Made by a program: the position numbers and the translations under genes. Of a stretch of 64,000 nt of DNA, positions 1 to 8,287 are shown piece by piece; position 1 is the stretch's first letter, and every line of letters begins with the position of its first letter. The DNA is from Listeria innocua (lineage in GTDB: Bacteria > Bacillota > Bacilli > Lactobacillales > Listeriaceae): contig NZ_CP117229.1 of assembly GCF_028596125.1 (NCBI RefSeq), positions 2,030,001 to 2,094,000 of the forward strand, read 5' to 3'. A model generated the notes under the pieces. It was not told where the DNA came from. It made no database searches and saw only the letters and a list, made by a program, of their open reading frames with translations.

Positions 1-3
1 TGC

Positions 4-43
4 AAAAAAACAGCAAGACTAGTTGAAATAGTCTCGCCGTTTT
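4..43 (-). terminator. Intrinsic terminator after ylbG
   Basis: A 15-bp near-perfect hairpin (arms 7-21 and 29-43, 7-nt loop) is followed on the minus strand by seven T residues. It lies just behind the ylbG stop codon and closes the ylbF-ylbG transcript. Confidence 0.85.
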
Positions 44-45
44 GA

Positions 46-327
46 TTAAATACTGATTTGCACATCTTCGTTTTTATGTTCGTACATCATTTCTTTTTTG
101 GATTCGTATTCTGTTTTTAAGAACGGACGGAAAGACATTTCCACGCGTTTCACATAATGAAAACGAGAAACTTTGTTAGAGATATCTTCTACTTCGGCCA
201 TATCACAATATAATACCGCATATTTCAACTTGCGCGATACATAATGAACATTTCCAAATCGCTTCAAAGATCTAACTTGTTTAAGATGATTCATCCAAAC
301 GACGATAGCTTGTCTATCATTTTCCAT
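46..327 (-). CDS. ylbG: YlbG family protein (UPF0298)
   Basis: Small soluble protein of 93 aa matching the YlbG family, whose function is not established. It has a hydrophobic strand near the N-terminus (AIVVW), the family-typical [17 protein letters not shown] stretch (about residues 24-40) and a charged C-terminus. ATG is preceded by GAAGGGG at 8 nt. It lies directly downstream of ylbF, the conserved Bacillales arrangement, and ends at a strong terminator. No catalytic motif is visible. Confidence 0.85.
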
Positions 328-357
328 TGTTTAAGCCCCTTCTTTTTAGGATAAGCT

Positions 358-807
358 TTACGCTGAACAACCGCAGCCTCCCCCGCTGCCACATCCACCT
401 GTAGAACAAGCAGATTTTGTTTCAAAAAATGGATTACCGGTTGGTACTTTGATATTTTCTGAAACTGCACTTGCGAGAAGCAAACTGATTTCGTCCAAGA
501 GAGATTGTAAATCCATCTCTGCCCGGCGAAAAGCTGCCACATTTTGATCCATATCGACTTCGCGTTTATAAGCACGAGTCTTTCTGGTTACTTCTTTATA
601 ATCAGGATGATACCGGCCGAACCGTTGTACTTCCTCATATTGTTCTTTTATTCGTATAAACTGACGAATATTTTTTTGTGAATTGGCGTCATCTAGTAAT
701 ACTTGTCTAGTATGCTTATAATTCTGTGCTTCTTCGGAGTCTAGAATCATGCTAGCAAGCTCATCTGATAAATCGAGTAGCGCCATATTTTCCATTGTAG
801 CGAGCAA
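358..807 (-). CDS. ylbF: YlbF/RicF, RNA-maturation (Y-complex) subunit
   Basis: Homologue of B. subtilis YlbF (RicF), which with YmcA and YaaT forms an Fe-S/FAD-associated complex that steers RNase Y in mRNA maturation and affects biofilm, competence and sporulation. About 149 aa, mostly helical, with KEQYEEVQRFGRYHPDY in the middle. The Cys-rich Gly tail (CSTGGCGSGGGCGC) contains the cluster-binding cysteines of the family. I place the start at TTG 807: GGAGGTGG lies 8 nt upstream, the predicted transcript starts near 831, and the resulting N-terminus (M-L-A-T-M-E) matches what I recall of the Bacillus protein. The longer ATG at 822 has only a weak ribosome site and would sit almost on the transcription start. 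Confidence 0.9.
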   Translation of the reverse strand: MLATMENMALLDLSDELASMILDSEEAQNYKHTRQVLLDDANSQKNIRQFIRIKEQYEEVQRFGRYHPDYKEVTRKTRAYKREVDMDQNVAAFRRAEMDLQSLLDEISLLLASAVSENIKVPTGNPFFETKSACSTGGCGSGGGCGCSA

Positions 808-837
808 TCTAGCCACCTCCATCTTACTTACTTTTTC

Positions 838-866
838 ATTATACCATAGAACGATTATTTAATAAT
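838..866 (-). promoter_or_regulatory. Probable sigma-A promoter of ylbF-ylbG
   Basis: The minus strand carries an extended -10 (TATGGTATAAT; hexamer 838-843) with an AT-rich, poor -35 about 17 bp upstream. The start would be near 831, giving a short leader to the TTG start of ylbF. Confidence 0.5.
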
Positions 867-1910
867 AAAATTTTGCGTATAGTACTTCTGATAAGTTCCC
901 GCACCCATATAAGTATAAGAACCATCTAGTAAGTTTTCTCTATGTCCTTTAGAGTTAAGCCAACCTTCAACAGCTGCGGCACTGTCTATATAGTTGTAAG
1001 CGATGTTTTCGCCCGCTTTAGTATATTTTACATTACCGGCACTTAATCGCTTGCTTAAATCCCCTTGCGTCGGTGAAGTATGATCAAAATAATCATTTTT
1101 CTTCATATCGACACTATGACCATAGGCGACTTTTGCGACTTCCTCATCCCACGCCACTTCTTCTATACCGTAGCGGTCGCGAATGACGTTTGTAATTTCT
1201 AACACTTGTTTGCTAGAAGCTTGGTCAATCGCATTCCAATCTTCTTGAGATAATTTCTCTTCATAAATTTCGCCTTGATAAGATAATTCATAAGGTCGCA
1301 TTTTTATGAAAGCTAATTTATTCAAGTAGCGGACACTAACTAGTTTTGACTTAAATTTATCAAAATTTAGTTGCGCATACACGCCACTTCCGATATTAAC
1401 AATTGGTCGAGCATTTAAATCTTCTTCGGAAAGTTCGAATTTATAATAGCTATCTTTGTAATTAAAAGATATTTCTGATTGTAAATTCGCGTCAGTAAAT
1501 ACTTTTTCTGTCGACATTCCGATTGAATAAGGCATGACATTTAAATCTTGTCCGAGCGCATAAATAGTTTGAACGACATTATTTGTCACTCCAACTAACA
1601 TGTAACTAGTTCCTGGTTGACTGTAAACGTAATTATCATAACCGTATGCTGTTTTATCAACACGCACCGGGTCGCCAAATTCTTTTTTCAACTCGCTTAC
1701 GTTTTTATTTATAAACCTCGCCAAGCTAGAACTATCTTGCACTTGTTTCGGATTTTCATTTGTTGTTTTTTTATCATCAGGAAAATCGGATTTTGTAGCA
1801 GTATCTTCGGCCGTATTTTTTTCAACTGATTTACTAAAAAAAAGATCTGTGTTATATCCAATGAACAGGCAAATGATTAATAGCACAGCTACTCGCATAA
1901 TAAACTTCAC
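855..1910 (-). CDS. ylbC: CAP (SCP-like) domain protein, YlbC type
   Basis: Exported or membrane-anchored protein of 351 aa. Residues 1-27 form a signal anchor. A low-complexity, charged linker (about 30-60) leads into a CAP-associated domain (about 65-210), and the C-terminal ~115 residues are a CAP/SCP domain with family motifs (HSVDMKKNDYFDHTSP, GENIAY, GHRENLL). Bacterial CAP proteins have no single established activity. The start is GTG 1910, supported by GAGGAGGG 7 nt upstream; an ATG lies four codons in. The gene sits next to ylbF as in Bacillus, which supports the YlbC identity. Confidence 0.8.
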   Translation of the reverse strand: MKFIMRVAVLLIICLFIGYNTDLFFSKSVEKNTAEDTATKSDFPDDKKTTNENPKQVQDSSSLARFINKNVSELKKEFGDPVRVDKTAYGYDNYVYSQPGTSYMLVGVTNNVVQTIYALGQDLNVMPYSIGMSTEKVFTDANLQSEISFNYKDSYYKFELSEEDLNARPIVNIGSGVYAQLNFDKFKSKLVSVRYLNKLAFIKMRPYELSYQGEIYEEKLSQEDWNAIDQASSKQVLEITNVIRDRYGIEEVAWDEEVAKVAYGHSVDMKKNDYFDHTSPTQGDLSKRLSAGNVKYTKAGENIAYNYIDSAAAVEGWLNSKGHRENLLDGSYTYMGAGTYQKYYTQNFIIK

Positions 1911-2000
1911 ATTTTGCCCTCCTCGGCAGTATTTGGTTTATCTTGATGTAACTTTCATTTTACCAATTCTAGTATCATTTGAAAAGCTTTAAAAACCATA

Positions 2001-2048
2001 AAAAAACAATTACGAAAATCCGCGACAAAATGCGGTTCTCCGTAATTG
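2001..2048 (-). terminator. Intrinsic terminator after ctaB
   Basis: Arms 2007-2014 (CAATTACG) and 2041-2048 (CGTAATTG) with an inner CCGC/GCGG pairing, followed on the minus strand by six T residues. It separates ctaB from ylbC. Confidence 0.8.
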
Positions 2049-2057
2049 CAGTTATTT

Positions 2058-2963
2058 TTATAAGAAAATCGAAATAACGACCATCGCAACAAATAAAATT
2101 GTCATGTAGTTTAGCGAGTAAACAAACATCCATTTTGCCCATTTGATGCTGTCGTCCATTTTAAATCCGTAAATGCTTAGTGCGAGCCAACCGATATTAA
2201 GTAAGGTTGCTAAAATAACATATACAAGCCCTAAATCAAACATAAAGAATGGCAATACGGTTAATAAAATCACCCAGAAAAACATACTTTTTTTCGTGCG
2301 TTCAATCCCTTTTACAACAGGTAACATTGGGATTCCAGCCGCAGCATATTCTTCTTTCCGTTTAATAGCAATCGCATAAAAATGCGGTGGTTGCCAGCAA
2401 AACATCACAAGAAATAGCATAATTGGCACAATACTAAATGATGGTTCAACTGCAAACCAACCAATTAACGGCGGTACAGCTCCTGAAAAACTACCAATTA
2501 CGGTATTACTAACTAATTTTCTTTTCGCATAAAGTGAATAAACGACTACATACAAAAAGACCCCAATAACACCAAGAACCCCTGCTTGCCAAGTCGTCAT
2601 AAATAACATAATTGTTCCGACGACACCTAGCACAAGTGCAACCATTAGTGCACGTTTACCAGAAATTTTCCCGGTCATCGTTGGTCTGTTTTTCGTTCTT
2701 TCCATAATTCCGTCAATATCACGGTCAATGACATTGTTAAAAGCGCCCGAAGCAGCGACAATAAGTGCCGAACCGACGATAGTGAAAAATATTACATCTA
2801 CATTTTGAATAAAAGAAATTCCATTTAACTGAAAGGCTAGCCACATACCTGTAAAAGCAGTAATCGTATTCGAATTAACGATTCCGATTTTCACAAGCTC
2901 GGTAAAATCACGGACAGTAAATCTACTCGAAGTTAACTCCCCAGTCTTTTCTATCTGATTCAA
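2058..2963 (-). CDS. ctaB: Protoheme IX farnesyltransferase (haem O synthase)
   Basis: UbiA-family integral membrane prenyltransferase that transfers a farnesyl group from farnesyl diphosphate to protohaem, giving haem O, the first step of haem A synthesis for terminal oxidases. About 301 aa with around nine hydrophobic helices and both Asp-rich motifs (NNVIDRDIDGIMERT, and the second conserved loop YAIAIKRKEEYAAAGIPM). I choose TTG 2963, preceded by AGGGGGAG. A strong promoter (-35 3055-3060, -10 3031-3036) predicts transcription from about 3024, so the upstream ATG at 3017 would have almost no leader. Divergent from ctaA, as in Bacillus. Confidence 0.92.
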   Translation of the reverse strand: MNQIEKTGELTSSRFTVRDFTELVKIGIVNSNTITAFTGMWLAFQLNGISFIQNVDVIFFTIVGSALIVAASGAFNNVIDRDIDGIMERTKNRPTMTGKISGKRALMVALVLGVVGTIMLFMTTWQAGVLGVIGVFLYVVVYSLYAKRKLVSNTVIGSFSGAVPPLIGWFAVEPSFSIVPIMLFLVMFCWQPPHFYAIAIKRKEEYAAAGIPMLPVVKGIERTKKSMFFWVILLTVLPFFMFDLGLVYVILATLLNIGWLALSIYGFKMDDSIKWAKWMFVYSLNYMTILFVAMVVISIFL

Positions 2964-3030
2964 TTTTTCTCCCCCTAACACTTGCTGATATAAACCAGTG
3001 ATTGCGAACTGATACATATCCTATACCCTT

Positions 3031-3060
3031 ATTATGTGAAAAATACGCACCTTTTGTCAA
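3031..3060 (-). promoter_or_regulatory. Sigma-A promoter of ctaB
   Basis: On the minus strand, -35 TTGACA (3055-3060) and -10 CATAAT (3031-3036) are separated by 18 bp. It is back to back with the ctaA promoter. Confidence 0.7.
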
Positions 3061-3084
3061 TAAATCGGCTTTAGTCTTGTACGC

Positions 3085-3113
3085 TTTACTTCTTTAAATA
3101 AACACGCTACAAT
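3085..3113 (+). promoter_or_regulatory. Probable sigma-A promoter of ctaA
   Basis: -35 TTTACT (3085-3090) and -10 TACAAT (3108-3113) with 17 bp spacing, giving an ~80-nt leader before ctaA. Confidence 0.5.
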
Positions 3114-3198
3114 TAGTTTGATGTGTACTCATGAACTTATACATATAAACAAATTTTAGTAAAATCTCACACGCATCTAAAGGAGAGATTGGTAGATA

Positions 3199-4116
3199 AT
3201 GAAAAAATTCTTAAAAGTTTGGTCCGTACTAACGATTATTTGTATGACAGTCGTTGTGTTTGGCGGGGCGCTGGTGACGAAAACTGGTTCAGCAGATGGT
3301 TGTGGTAATAGCTGGCCACTTTGTAATGGACAATTAGTTCGTTTAACAGATGTTACCCCTGAAAAACTCATTGAATTCATGCACCGAATGACAACGGGAA
3401 TCAGTTCGATTTTTGTTATTGTATTAGCGATTTGTGCTTGGATTTATATGAAAAATCGTCGTGAAACAAAACCGCTTGCAATTATCGCTGTGTTATTTTT
3501 AATTATTCAAGCGTTAATGGGAATGGCAGCAGTTGTATGGGGACAAAATCCGTACATCATGGCGCTCCACTTTGGTATTTCCATCATTTGTTATGCGTCG
3601 ATCGTGTTACTTGCCTTAATGATTTTTGAGGTGGACAGGAAATTTGATGCTAGAAATCTTGTCATGGGGACAAAATTACGCATTAATATATACGCGCTAA
3701 CGATTTACACGTATTTAGCCGTTTATACTGGTGCACTTGTACGCCACGAAAAAGCAAGTATGGCTGTTCCGGTTTGGCCGTTTGAAAATGGGCACTTTAT
3801 TATGCCTACTTCAGTACAAGATTATGTTCAGTATTTCCACAGATTAGCCGCATTTATTTTAATTGTTTGGTTGCTTTATGTAACTTGGCTTGTGTTCCGC
3901 GATTATAGAAGATACCGCGTGTTAACTTTTAGTATGGTATTGTCGCTTGTGTTTATCGCTCTTCAAGCGGTTACTGGTGCGCTTTCTGTTTATACAGGAG
4001 TGAACTTGTATATCGCACTGGCACATAGCTTAATTATTACAATGCTCTTCGCCTTACTTTGCTACCTATGCTTACTCGCATCAAGAAGTAAAAGTAATCG
4101 GCTACGAATTAAATAA
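3199..4116 (+). CDS. ctaA: Haem A synthase
   Basis: COX15/CtaA-family membrane enzyme that oxidises the C8 methyl of haem O to a formyl group, making haem A. 305 aa, eight predicted transmembrane helices in two four-helix halves. Visible family residues include the extracytoplasmic cysteine pair C35/C42, H62 (FMHRMT) and later haem-ligand histidines in ALHFG, YFHRLAA and LAHSLI. AAAGGAGAG precedes the ATG. Transcribed divergently from ctaB and closed by its own terminator. Confidence 0.93.
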   Translation: MKKFLKVWSVLTIICMTVVVFGGALVTKTGSADGCGNSWPLCNGQLVRLTDVTPEKLIEFMHRMTTGISSIFVIVLAICAWIYMKNRRETKPLAIIAVLFLIIQALMGMAAVVWGQNPYIMALHFGISIICYASIVLLALMIFEVDRKFDARNLVMGTKLRINIYALTIYTYLAVYTGALVRHEKASMAVPVWPFENGHFIMPTSVQDYVQYFHRLAAFILIVWLLYVTWLVFRDYRRYRVLTFSMVLSLVFIALQAVTGALSVYTGVNLYIALAHSLIITMLFALLCYLCLLASRSKSNRLRIK

Positions 4117-4118
4117 AG

Positions 4119-4160
4119 AAAACAGCTGATGACCAAAAATCATCAGCTGTTTTTGTTTTA
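4119..4160 (+). terminator. Intrinsic terminator after ctaA
   Basis: Perfect 12-bp stem (4121-4132 with 4140-4151) with a 7-nt loop and a T-rich tail. Confidence 0.9.
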
Positions 4161-4225
4161 TCTACAGTTTTCAGCCGTTTTTATGCTAAAATAAGTGAGA
4201 GTATAAGTCAAACGAGGTGAATAAC

Positions 4226-4969
4226 TTGGATAAAACAAAGAGAAAAATGATTTATGAGATTTTTATGCTTGGTCTCATACTACTTTCCCTTGCCCTATTG
4301 CCGTACAGAAACAACTTTACTTTTATTTTAAATTGGATTATTTGGGTGATATTTACATTAGATTATTTTGTTAGGTTTCACCGAGCAGATGATAAGTGGC
4401 ATTATGTAAAAACGCATCCTTTCCAGCTGATTGCAATTATTCCTTTTTACGGTGGGTTCAGAGCGGCGCGGATTGTAAGTTTTGTCCATCTTCTAAGTAT
4501 TACTGCGATGGGAAGACGTTATATTATGCCGATTTATAGCTTTTTCCGTTCCAATGGATTAAGTCGATTTTTAATGATTTTTGTGTTACTCGTGATTATT
4601 ATTCCTGTTCCAATGGTTTTTATTGAACCTGAAATAAACAACTATCCTGATGCACTTTGGTGGGCAATCGTTACGGCGACCACTGTGGGCTATGGCGATA
4701 TTGTTCCAGTCACACCAATCGGGCGAATTTTGGCATCGATAATGATGCTATTTGGGATAGCGTTTATTGGGATGATAACTAGTACTTTAACCAACTTTTT
4801 CCGCGCTAAAAAAACGTCTACTTCTAGCACACAACGCGCAAGTAAGATCACCCAATTAATTGCCGATACACCAGATTTAACGGAAGAAGAAATTGCAGTA
4901 GTTGAGCAATTTTTAACACTGAGAAAAAATGAATTAATAAACGAAACCAAAAAAAGTGATAGCGAATGA
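4226..4969 (+). CDS. Voltage-gated-type potassium channel
   Basis: Six-helix-type K+ channel subunit of about 247 aa. The selectivity filter TTVGYGD lies in the pore loop between the last two membrane helices, with MLFGIAFIGM as the inner helix. The fourth-helix region (FRAARIVSFVHLL) has only a few basic residues, so voltage sensitivity is uncertain. The C-terminal ~55 residues are a soluble acidic tail, without a recognisable RCK domain. I place the start at TTG 4226, 5 nt after GAGGTGA; the GTG at 4217 overlaps that ribosome site. The stop codon lies in the loop of the shared terminator. Confidence 0.85.
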   Translation: MDKTKRKMIYEIFMLGLILLSLALLPYRNNFTFILNWIIWVIFTLDYFVRFHRADDKWHYVKTHPFQLIAIIPFYGGFRAARIVSFVHLLSITAMGRRYIMPIYSFFRSNGLSRFLMIFVLLVIIIPVPMVFIEPEINNYPDALWWAIVTATTVGYGDIVPVTPIGRILASIMMLFGIAFIGMITSTLTNFFRAKKTSTSSTQRASKITQLIADTPDLTEEEIAVVEQFLTLRKNELINETKKSDSE

Positions 4970-4984
4970 CGCTATCACTTTTTT
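4951..4984. terminator. Bidirectional terminator, K+ channel / MOSC gene
   Basis: A perfect 14-bp stem (4951-4964 with 4970-4983) with A-run and T-run flanks that work in both directions. Both convergent genes end inside it: the channel stop is in the loop (4967-4969) and the MOSC stop is in the right arm (4975-4977). Confidence 0.9.
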
Positions 4985-5616
4985 ATTAGCTTTTCGACTT
5001 GATTCCGGTAACGTTCGGATAAAGCCTGAACAGCTAAAATCCGCTCAAAGTCTTCTTGTGTGCCTTTTTTATGCAATACTTTTTCATGACAAAAGGCAAC
5101 TGTTACTCCGTGCGACTCTTGATGAATTTGTTTCATTTCAGCTGATTCACTAATTTCCCCTGGGGTAATTGTTCGGCACAGATAACCTGTTAAACCCGTT
5201 TCGCGAATTGCTTTATAGAGATTTGGTATTCCATTAAATTTCTCAATCGTGCTACACGGATTTCGTGCTTCTGTTACTTGTATTACGGTTTCGCCAATTT
5301 GAAATTTATCACCGATTTGGACCGTACTTTCTAACATATTAGTGACAATGAGATTCTCACCAAACGCGGTTACTTGTAATTCTTCCCCAAACATTTCAGC
5401 CCATTTTGCGTAATGCTCATATGGATAAATGCATACAGTTCGATCCACACCACCGTGATATTTCAAATTATGAGGTGCATCGTTTTCAAAGCCATTCATA
5501 GTTAATTGGGCTTTTTTAACGAGCTTTTTTTCAATTCCAGTCATCATTCGTTTATTACTTGGAAGGGTTAAATTTTTTGGTTTTCCAACTGCTAAATGGA
5601 TGATTTTCGGTTTCAT
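4975..5616 (-). CDS. MOSC domain protein (YiiM-like)
   Basis: 213-aa soluble protein with an MOSC domain, a fold that handles sulfur or molybdenum-cofactor substrates through a conserved cysteine. Here that residue is in RNPCSTIEKFNG. Other family features are HGGVDRTVCIYPYEHY and FGENLIV. It resembles YiiM-type proteins, which in E. coli reduce hydroxylated purine analogues with molybdenum cofactor; that role is inference here. A C-terminal 3-alpha extension (about 155-213) is typical of YiiM. It follows the ycnJ-ycnI pair on the same strand, with an 18-nt gap, and may be co-transcribed. Confidence 0.8.
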   Translation of the reverse strand: MKPKIIHLAVGKPKNLTLPSNKRMMTGIEKKLVKKAQLTMNGFENDAPHNLKYHGGVDRTVCIYPYEHYAKWAEMFGEELQVTAFGENLIVTNMLESTVQIGDKFQIGETVIQVTEARNPCSTIEKFNGIPNLYKAIRETGLTGYLCRTITPGEISESAEMKQIHQESHGVTVAFCHEKVLHKKGTQEDFERILAVQALSERYRNQVEKLIKK

Positions 5617-5634
5617 CTGTTTACTCCTTTGATG

Positions 5635-6252
5635 TTATTTTTTTCGGCTTAAGATAGCAAGAATGCTTGTAATTAATGCGAGCACACCAATGGCAAGCGC
5701 CGTCCATAGCAAAATGGTATTGTCATTAGACTCGCTTGTATCCCCAGCAGTATTCTCGGCTCCTGCAACCATTTCTCCGTGTGAGCCAGTTGTTTGTTTG
5801 GATGAGTCTTTCAAAATTTTCGTTGTTGCATGAGGGGTTTCGGAATCTTCTGCGCCAACCCACTCGACAATAGAGCCATCTTCATAATATTGGTAGGCAT
5901 TCCAAGCAACTTCTCCTTCTTCACTTGGATTTTTGGCGATAAAACTAAAACGTTGGAATTGACCCTTTTCAATCCCGTTGCCTTCCGTTTGCCATGTCAC
6001 TGTACTGTTTTTCTTATCTACTGTAGTCGTCCAGCCGGGAACGGGTTCATATGATTCGAATGAAACACCTTTCGCTACTTTTAAAACGATTTTCTTTGAT
6101 GCAGCGTCTTTTTCGGAAGGTACTTTCATTGTATAAGTTTCCCAAGAGTCAACAGTGGACTCACTTGGTAAAACTGACACATGCGCATTTGCCTCAAATG
6201 GAATAATAAAAACTGCTAATAAAACGACGAGCGAACTAATAATTTTTTTCAT
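5635..6252 (-). CDS. ycnI: YcnI-like copper-associated protein (DUF1775)
   Basis: 205-aa surface protein. The signal peptide ends before A-HVSV, leaving an N-terminal histidine that serves as a copper ligand in characterised YcnI proteins. The YcnI domain (about 24-150) contains conserved tryptophans (SWETYTM, VPGWTTTV). A low-complexity Ser/Thr/Asn linker and a C-terminal membrane helix plus KK tail anchor it outside the membrane. It is 12 nt downstream of ycnJ, so the two are almost certainly one operon. Confidence 0.88.
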   Translation of the reverse strand: MKKIISSLVVLLAVFIIPFEANAHVSVLPSESTVDSWETYTMKVPSEKDAASKKIVLKVAKGVSFESYEPVPGWTTTVDKKNSTVTWQTEGNGIEKGQFQRFSFIAKNPSEEGEVAWNAYQYYEDGSIVEWVGAEDSETPHATTKILKDSSKQTTGSHGEMVAGAENTAGDTSESNDNTILLWTALAIGVLALITSILAILSRKK

Positions 6253-6264
6253 TGTTTTTCCCCT

Positions 6265-7890
6265 TTACTGTGTAATATTGGTTGTAAATGTCTGATTAAT
6301 ATCGGTAAAATCTTTCGTTAGGCCATGGACCGTAATTTCCCATTTTCCAGTTTGGTTAATATAAAGTCCTTCTGCAAAATATTGGTTCTCATTTGCAAGT
6401 TTTGCTTGGAAAGTGGCTTTTTCATCGGTTTTAGTAGATTTTGTTGTGATAGTCACTTGTTCGAAATCTGTTTTGGTTGCTCCATCTGCGGAAGTAAAAG
6501 TGATAATAAATTGGTTTTGTCCGACTGTCGCTGGCTCTACTCGTAAATTGATTTTTGCATTTTCGCCTTCTGCTGCAATTGTTTCATCAAATGCTTTTGG
6601 GGCAGGTGGTGGCGGGGTTTGTACGTTTGTTAAAACACTTGCGACGATAAGAATGATCGTCCCAATGATAAGCTCAATTAAAATCGTTTTAAATGGCAAC
6701 TTCTTGTTTTTGAGTTTGAGATAGATGTAGTGTCCTAGGCCTAATAATGCCATTAGTAAAAATAGACCGATTTTGAAAAGAAGAATTTTGCCGTAGTTGG
6801 TTGTAAATAAATTAGACATTTGACCAATGTTCATCACTGCCATAAGTAACCCACTAACTAGTATTGAAGCTACCGCGATGATTGCTATAATGGCAAATCT
6901 GCTCCAAACTTCACGTGCTTTTCCGGTTTTCGGTAATACGAATAATAGTACTAAAATGCCGCCAACCCAAACACTTGCTGCAATCATATGAAGCATATCT
7001 GCTGTGATACTTACTATTTTATCGGCACTCGCTGCAGCATGTCCATTCTGAGCCTTCGCAAAAATCAAATAACCAATTAATGCACTCTCTGTCAGAAGCG
7101 CGAACCAGCTCCATTGTTTATTTTTAAAGAACATCATGATGGTAAAAATGGCAAGTAGCAGCCATACGATAAATTCACTGATCCAAATATACCCTGTTTT
7201 CGTAGTCAAGAAAGCAGCTAACTTACTCGGCCCAAAACTTTCACTGATGGAAACGCCCGTTGTGATACTTGTCTGTACGAAAAGTTGCATGAAGAGAGCC
7301 ACACCTAGAAGTGCTAGCGCTATCCAAGTTACTTTTTTCAAACGTCCAGAAATTTTTTCTGATATCTGTTCTTTTCGTGGATAAAGTCCTAACCCAAAAA
7401 CAAGCACACCGATAAACAACGAAAATCCTATGTATAAAATGGCTTTTTGAATCGAACTAATTTGCAAGTCCACTCCACTTGAGGGAACTTCCGATTCTTG
7501 GAACGTCGCTTTCGTATCGCCTAACTTAAAAGAAATTATCCCCGTAACCGCATGTCCATCCGCTGACACAACACGCCATGAAACAGAATAGACATCTGCT
7601 TTTAAATCAGCCGGTAGAGACGCTTCAACCATATGATTATTCTTTTTAGAAACAGCTGTCTTCCCTGTCTCAACCCGCTTTCCACTTGAATCTTTTACTT
7701 CTATTAGAGGAAAATCCGCTTCAATTTCTTCATTAAAAACGAGCGTTACTTTTTCTGGCGCTGTTTTAATATGCGATTGATCGGCTGGGTTTGAATTTTC
7801 CAAATAAGCATGCGCTGAAACATGCTGAACTGGCACAATTAATATGTATAATACGATTAAAATAAAACTGATCCTTTTAAATAATTTCAT
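6265..7890 (-). CDS. ycnJ: Copper resistance/transport protein YcnJ (CopC-CopD fusion)
   Basis: 541-aa membrane protein that fuses an extracellular CopC domain to a CopD domain. After the signal peptide (ending SAHA) the mature protein begins with the histidine-containing N-terminus used for copper binding; CopC motifs (NSNPADQSHIKTAP, VVSADGHAVTG) follow to about residue 125. About eight membrane helices form the CopD part, and a periplasm-facing beta domain ends the protein. B. subtilis YcnJ imports copper under limitation. ATG has GGAGCAGC upstream. No CsoR, YcnK or CopY regulator gene is adjacent. Confidence 0.88.
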   Translation of the reverse strand: MKLFKRISFILIVLYILIVPVQHVSAHAYLENSNPADQSHIKTAPEKVTLVFNEEIEADFPLIEVKDSSGKRVETGKTAVSKKNNHMVEASLPADLKADVYSVSWRVVSADGHAVTGIISFKLGDTKATFQESEVPSSGVDLQISSIQKAILYIGFSLFIGVLVFGLGLYPRKEQISEKISGRLKKVTWIALALLGVALFMQLFVQTSITTGVSISESFGPSKLAAFLTTKTGYIWISEFIVWLLLAIFTIMMFFKNKQWSWFALLTESALIGYLIFAKAQNGHAAASADKIVSITADMLHMIAASVWVGGILVLLFVLPKTGKAREVWSRFAIIAIIAVASILVSGLLMAVMNIGQMSNLFTTNYGKILLFKIGLFLLMALLGLGHYIYLKLKNKKLPFKTILIELIIGTIILIVASVLTNVQTPPPPAPKAFDETIAAEGENAKINLRVEPATVGQNQFIITFTSADGATKTDFEQVTITTKSTKTDEKATFQAKLANENQYFAEGLYINQTGKWEITVHGLTKDFTDINQTFTTNITQ

Positions 7891-8035
7891 TTGCTGCTCC
7901 TTTTTCGAACGAACGGTTTTACTCTTTTTAACTTATCACGTGCAAGAATTGAATGGAAATAATTGGCTCACTCGCTATTGCAAAAGATAGAGCGATTATG
8001 GCATAGTGAAAGAAAAGGAAAAGGGGGATTTTTCT

Positions 8036-8227
8036 ATGCTTCGTTATATTGAATTATTTTTTATGTTTGCTTTTGTTACACTCATCACGATGTGGCTTCA
8101 AGCACTCTTAGCTAAATGGAAACCAAATATTCTGGGCTCTTTCTGGCTTCGAACACTTACTTTTATTATTATTGGTTATGCTTTAATGGCCCCGACACTA
8201 TACATCGGCAGTTTATTACTAAAATAA
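8036..8227 (+). CDS. Small two-helix membrane protein, unknown function
   Basis: 63 aa with two predicted membrane helices (about residues 3-24 and 38-58) joined by a short basic loop (KWKPN). I do not recognise the family. The start at ATG 8036 follows AAGGGGG by 8 nt, a strong site; a GTG 30 nt upstream in frame has none. It lies just before mscL on the same strand (60-nt gap), so co-expression with the mechanosensitive channel is possible. Confidence 0.7.
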   Translation: MLRYIELFFMFAFVTLITMWLQALLAKWKPNILGSFWLRTLTFIIIGYALMAPTLYIGSLLLK

Positions 8228-8287
8228 GTTCAGTTGCTTTCACATCGCAGTTAGATGTTTTATACTGAGATGTGGGAGGTGAATTTT

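Noticed and set aside
3018-3036. ctaB starting at ATG 3017
   Set aside because: The predicted transcript begins at about 3024, leaving too short a leader; TTG 2963 has AGGGGGAG.
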